NCBI GenBank assembly: GCA_023257915.1
Contig: JALRBB010000359.1
Coordinates: 1-16,054 of the forward strand
Reading direction: 5' to 3'
Length of the DNA stretch: 16,054 bases
Source of the DNA: Quisquiliibacterium sp.
Lineage (GTDB): Bacteria; Pseudomonadota; Gammaproteobacteria; Burkholderiales; Burkholderiaceae_E
Part shown: positions 14,410-16,054 of the stretch, piece by piece
How positions within the stretch are numbered: the stretch's first letter is position 1
Layout of the letters: every line of letters begins with the position of its first letter
The notes under the pieces: model-generated
Databases searched by the model: none
What the model saw: only the letters and a program-made list of their open reading frames with translations
Told to the model about the DNA's origin: nothing
Position numbers and translations under genes: made by a program

Positions 14410-15348
14410 ATGGCCTCCATGCTGAACATTCCGATCGTCGATGCCCATCATCATTTCTGGGATCTGTCTGGCGGACCGCTGCACTATCCCTGGCTGCACG
14501 ATCCACAGCCGCATGAGTTCTTTCTCGGCAACTATGAGCCGCTCAAGCGCAACTACTTGCCGGCTGATTACCGCCGCGACAGCGCGGGCTTCAATGTGGT
14601 CACGACGGTGCATGTCGAAGCCGAGTGTGATCGCAACCAGCAGCTTGCCGAAACCCGCTGGCTGAGCGAGCTCAGTGCGAGTCAGGGTCTGCCCGGGGCG
14701 ATCGTTGCGCACGCCTGGTTTCATACCGACAATGCGGCGCAGGTGCTCGAGCAGCAGGCGCAGTTCGCGCTGGTTCGCGGCATCCGCTCCAAGCCGGTCA
14801 CCGCAGCCTCACCGGCGCAGATGCGTCGCGGGCTACCTGGTTCGATGCAGGATCCCAAATGGCTGGAGGGCTTCCGACGGCTACGGCGTCACAAGCTTTC
14901 CTGGGACTTGCGCGTGCCGACCTGGCACCTGGAAGAGGCGGCCGAGGTGGTCGCCACCGAACCCGACATTCCGGTGGTGCTGAATCACACCGGATTTCCC
15001 TGGGATCGCAGCCCGCAGGGCCTGCAGATGTGGCGGCGCGGGATGCGCGCGCTGGCCGCGCACCCGCAGGTGTACTGCAAGCTGTCGTGCCTGTGCCTGC
15101 CCGACGGCCCTTGGCTGGCGCCGGACAACGGACCGCTGGTGCGCGAGGCGATCGATATCTTCGGCATTGAGCGCTGCATGTTCGCGTCGAACTTCCCGGT
15201 CGACGGTTTGCGAATCTCGTACCGCGACATGTTCGAGGCGTTCGCACAGATGACCGCCGATCTGTCCGAGGGTGACAGGCGCGCGCTGTTTCATGACAAT
15301 GCCTGCCGGTTCTACCGGATTGAACCTGCCGCGCTGGCGGCCTCTTGA
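14410..15348 (+). CDS. COG3618-type amidohydrolase (Amidohydro_2), lactonase-like
   Basis: This 312-aa TIM-barrel hydrolase begins MASMLNIPIVDAHHHFWD, with the HxH metal motif at His13/His15. His193 in LNHTGFPW is the expected barrel histidine. The C-terminal motif reads FASNFPVD: Asn261 stands where many relatives have GSDWP with a catalytic Asp, and Asp265 follows four residues later. Characterised relatives include L-fuconolactonase, L-rhamnono-lactonase, 4-sulfomuconolactone hydrolase and 2-pyrone-4,6-dicarboxylate hydrolase, all of which open lactone rings. Directly downstream of an enolase-superfamily enzyme and followed by a cupin and an SDR, it likely opens a lactone intermediate of the same pathway. 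ATG 14410 is the preferred start; ATG 14419, three codons later, is possible. The ribosome site is weak for both. Confidence 0.88.
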   Translation: MASMLNIPIVDAHHHFWDLSGGPLHYPWLHDPQPHEFFLGNYEPLKRNYLPADYRRDSAGFNVVTTVHVEAECDRNQQLAETRWLSELSASQGLPGAIVAHAWFHTDNAAQVLEQQAQFALVRGIRSKPVTAASPAQMRRGLPGSMQDPKWLEGFRRLRRHKLSWDLRVPTWHLEEAAEVVATEPDIPVVLNHTGFPWDRSPQGLQMWRRGMRALAAHPQVYCKLSCLCLPDGPWLAPDNGPLVREAIDIFGIERCMFASNFPVDGLRISYRDMFEAFAQMTADLSEGDRRALFHDNACRFYRIEPAALAAS

Positions 15349-15380
15349 CCACCGACTACCGACCACCACGGAGCGCACAG

Positions 15381-15851
15381 ATGACGACCGCGATTTCCCC
15401 AAATGTCCCGGAGCATGCCAAGCTCGGCCCGCTGGCCTCCCGACTGGTCAAGGTCAATGATCTTGCCTGGCAGCCGACCCGTTTCGCCGGTATTGATGCC
15501 AAGCCGCTGCTGGTCGATCGTGCCAGCGGCCTGGTGACCTCGTTGATCCGGATGGCGCCTGGCGCGGTGCTGCCGGATCATCAGCATGTGCTGATTGAGC
15601 AGACCTGGGTACTTGAGGGGCATCTGGTCGACAAGGCTGGACCGGATGAAGGCATTGAATGTCTGCCGGGAGAATTCATCTGGCGTCCGGCGGGTAGCCG
15701 GCATGTTGCCTGGTCGCCCAAGGGCGGCACGATGCTCGCGATGTTTCAGATTCCGAACAAGTTCTTCGAATCGGACGGTCGCGTCACCGACCAGGCCGGC
15801 GACGACTGGCAGGCGATCTGGGGCACGGCGCAAGAGTCTCGCGCTGGCTGA
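15381..15851 (+). CDS. Cupin-domain protein (ChrR-type single cupin)
   Basis: This 156-aa protein has one cupin barrel over about residues 40-125. Cupin motif 1 supplies His67, His69 and Glu73 (PDHQHVLIEQTWVLEG), and motif 2 supplies His108 (LPGEFIWRPAGSRHVAW). Together these form the usual 3-His/1-Glu metal site. The pattern resembles ChrR-like cupins and small dioxygenases or isomerases such as 2,4'-dihydroxyacetophenone dioxygenase. It has no zinc-finger anti-sigma domain, so a ChrR-type regulator role is unlikely. It is probably an enzyme acting on the same metabolite as its neighbours. GGAG at 15370-15373 is 7 bp before ATG 15381, which fixes the start. It lies 32 bp after the amidohydrolase and 44 bp before the SDR, which suggests one operon. 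Confidence 0.87.
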   Translation: MTTAISPNVPEHAKLGPLASRLVKVNDLAWQPTRFAGIDAKPLLVDRASGLVTSLIRMAPGAVLPDHQHVLIEQTWVLEGHLVDKAGPDEGIECLPGEFIWRPAGSRHVAWSPKGGTMLAMFQIPNKFFESDGRVTDQAGDDWQAIWGTAQESRAG

Positions 15852-15895
15852 GGTGCGGCGGGGCCTTGATCCCAACCAACGAACAGGTATCTCCG

Positions 15896-16054
15896 ATGGA
15901 ACATCAGGCAGCTATGCATGACGCGCTCGACTTTGCCGGCAAGACCGTGCTGGTGGTCGGCGGCTCCAGCGGCATCGGCAACGGCATCGCCCAGGCATTT
16001 CGGGCGCACGGCGCGCAGGTGCATGTCTGGGGCACCCGGGCCAGTGCCGCGGAC
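15896..16054 (+). CDS. SDR-family NAD(P)-dependent oxidoreductase, N-terminal part
   Basis: The first 53 codons of a gene run off the window end with an open frame. After a short lead, FAGKTVLVVGGSSGIGNGIA gives the short-chain dehydrogenase nucleotide-binding loop (GGSSGIG at 22-28, equal to TGxxxGIG), followed by AFRAHGAQVHVWGTR. The residue set after the second strand (GTR) hints at NADP(H) preference through an Arg, but this is weak. ATG 15896 is used; ATG 15914 is a possible alternative. As the last visible gene of the enolase-lactonase-cupin set, it could oxidise the pathway's hydroxy-acid or sugar substrate. Confidence 0.88.
   Translation, partial: MEHQAAMHDALDFAGKTVLVVGGSSGIGNGIAQAFRAHGAQVHVWGTRASAAD

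Noticed and set aside
1..16054. Mobile element, CRISPR or defence island
   Set aside because: No transposase, integrase, regularly spaced repeats, att-like duplications or defence-family motifs were found; gene content is metabolic and stress related throughout.

Overview
The window is high-GC bacterial DNA, dense with genes and with short intergenic gaps. Shine-Dalgarno sites are mostly of the GGAG/AGGAG type. Gene content (a beta-ketoadipate-type thiolase, an intradiol dioxygenase, CopZ/CopA, a COG0523 GTPase, an M81 peptidase and an enolase-superfamily/COG3618 catabolic set) suggests a betaproteobacterium, most likely a free-living Burkholderiales with broad catabolic ability. No rRNA or tRNA marker is present, so this placement is an inference. 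I found no tRNA, rRNA, CRISPR array, insertion sequence or phage gene.

Layout. (1) 1-2048, + strand: the 3' end of a thiolase, a hydroxyquinol/catechol-type intradiol ring-cleavage dioxygenase, a small SnoaL/NTF2-like protein and a RutE-like nitroreductase. This looks like one aromatic-degradation operon. (2) 2174-2672: a small heat-shock protein behind a good sigma-32-type promoter. (3) 2731-5923: copper handling, with the chaperone copZ (-) divergent from the Cu(I) P1B-ATPase copA (+), followed by a hemerythrin-like protein. (4) 5920-8596, - strand: a YtcJ-type amidohydrolase followed 16 bp later by a COG0523 metallochaperone GTPase. The GTPase stop overlaps the hemerythrin stop. (5) 8768-12095: a KstD/fumarate-reductase-like flavoprotein (+) converging on an MlrC-type M81 metallopeptidase (-). 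(6) 12225-16054, + strand: an HtrA-like PDZ protein that has lost two triad residues, then an enolase-superfamily enzyme, a COG3618 amidohydrolase/lactonase, a cupin and the start of an SDR dehydrogenase.

How the genes may work together. Region 1 fits hydroxyquinol-type ring cleavage leading towards 3-oxoadipyl-CoA thiolysis, but maleylacetate reductase and a CoA transferase are not in view. Regions 2-3 form a stress and metal-homeostasis block. Region 6 resembles acid-sugar or lactone catabolic sets (dehydrogenase, lactonase, dehydratase), but its enolase-superfamily member lacks residues that define the classical chemistry, so its substrate is open. I see no wholly new defence or mobile system. 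The most unusual items are the catalytically degenerate HtrA-like protein, the atypical enolase-superfamily enzyme and its cluster, and the COG0523 GTPase with a changed G4 motif paired with a metal-dependent amidohydrolase.
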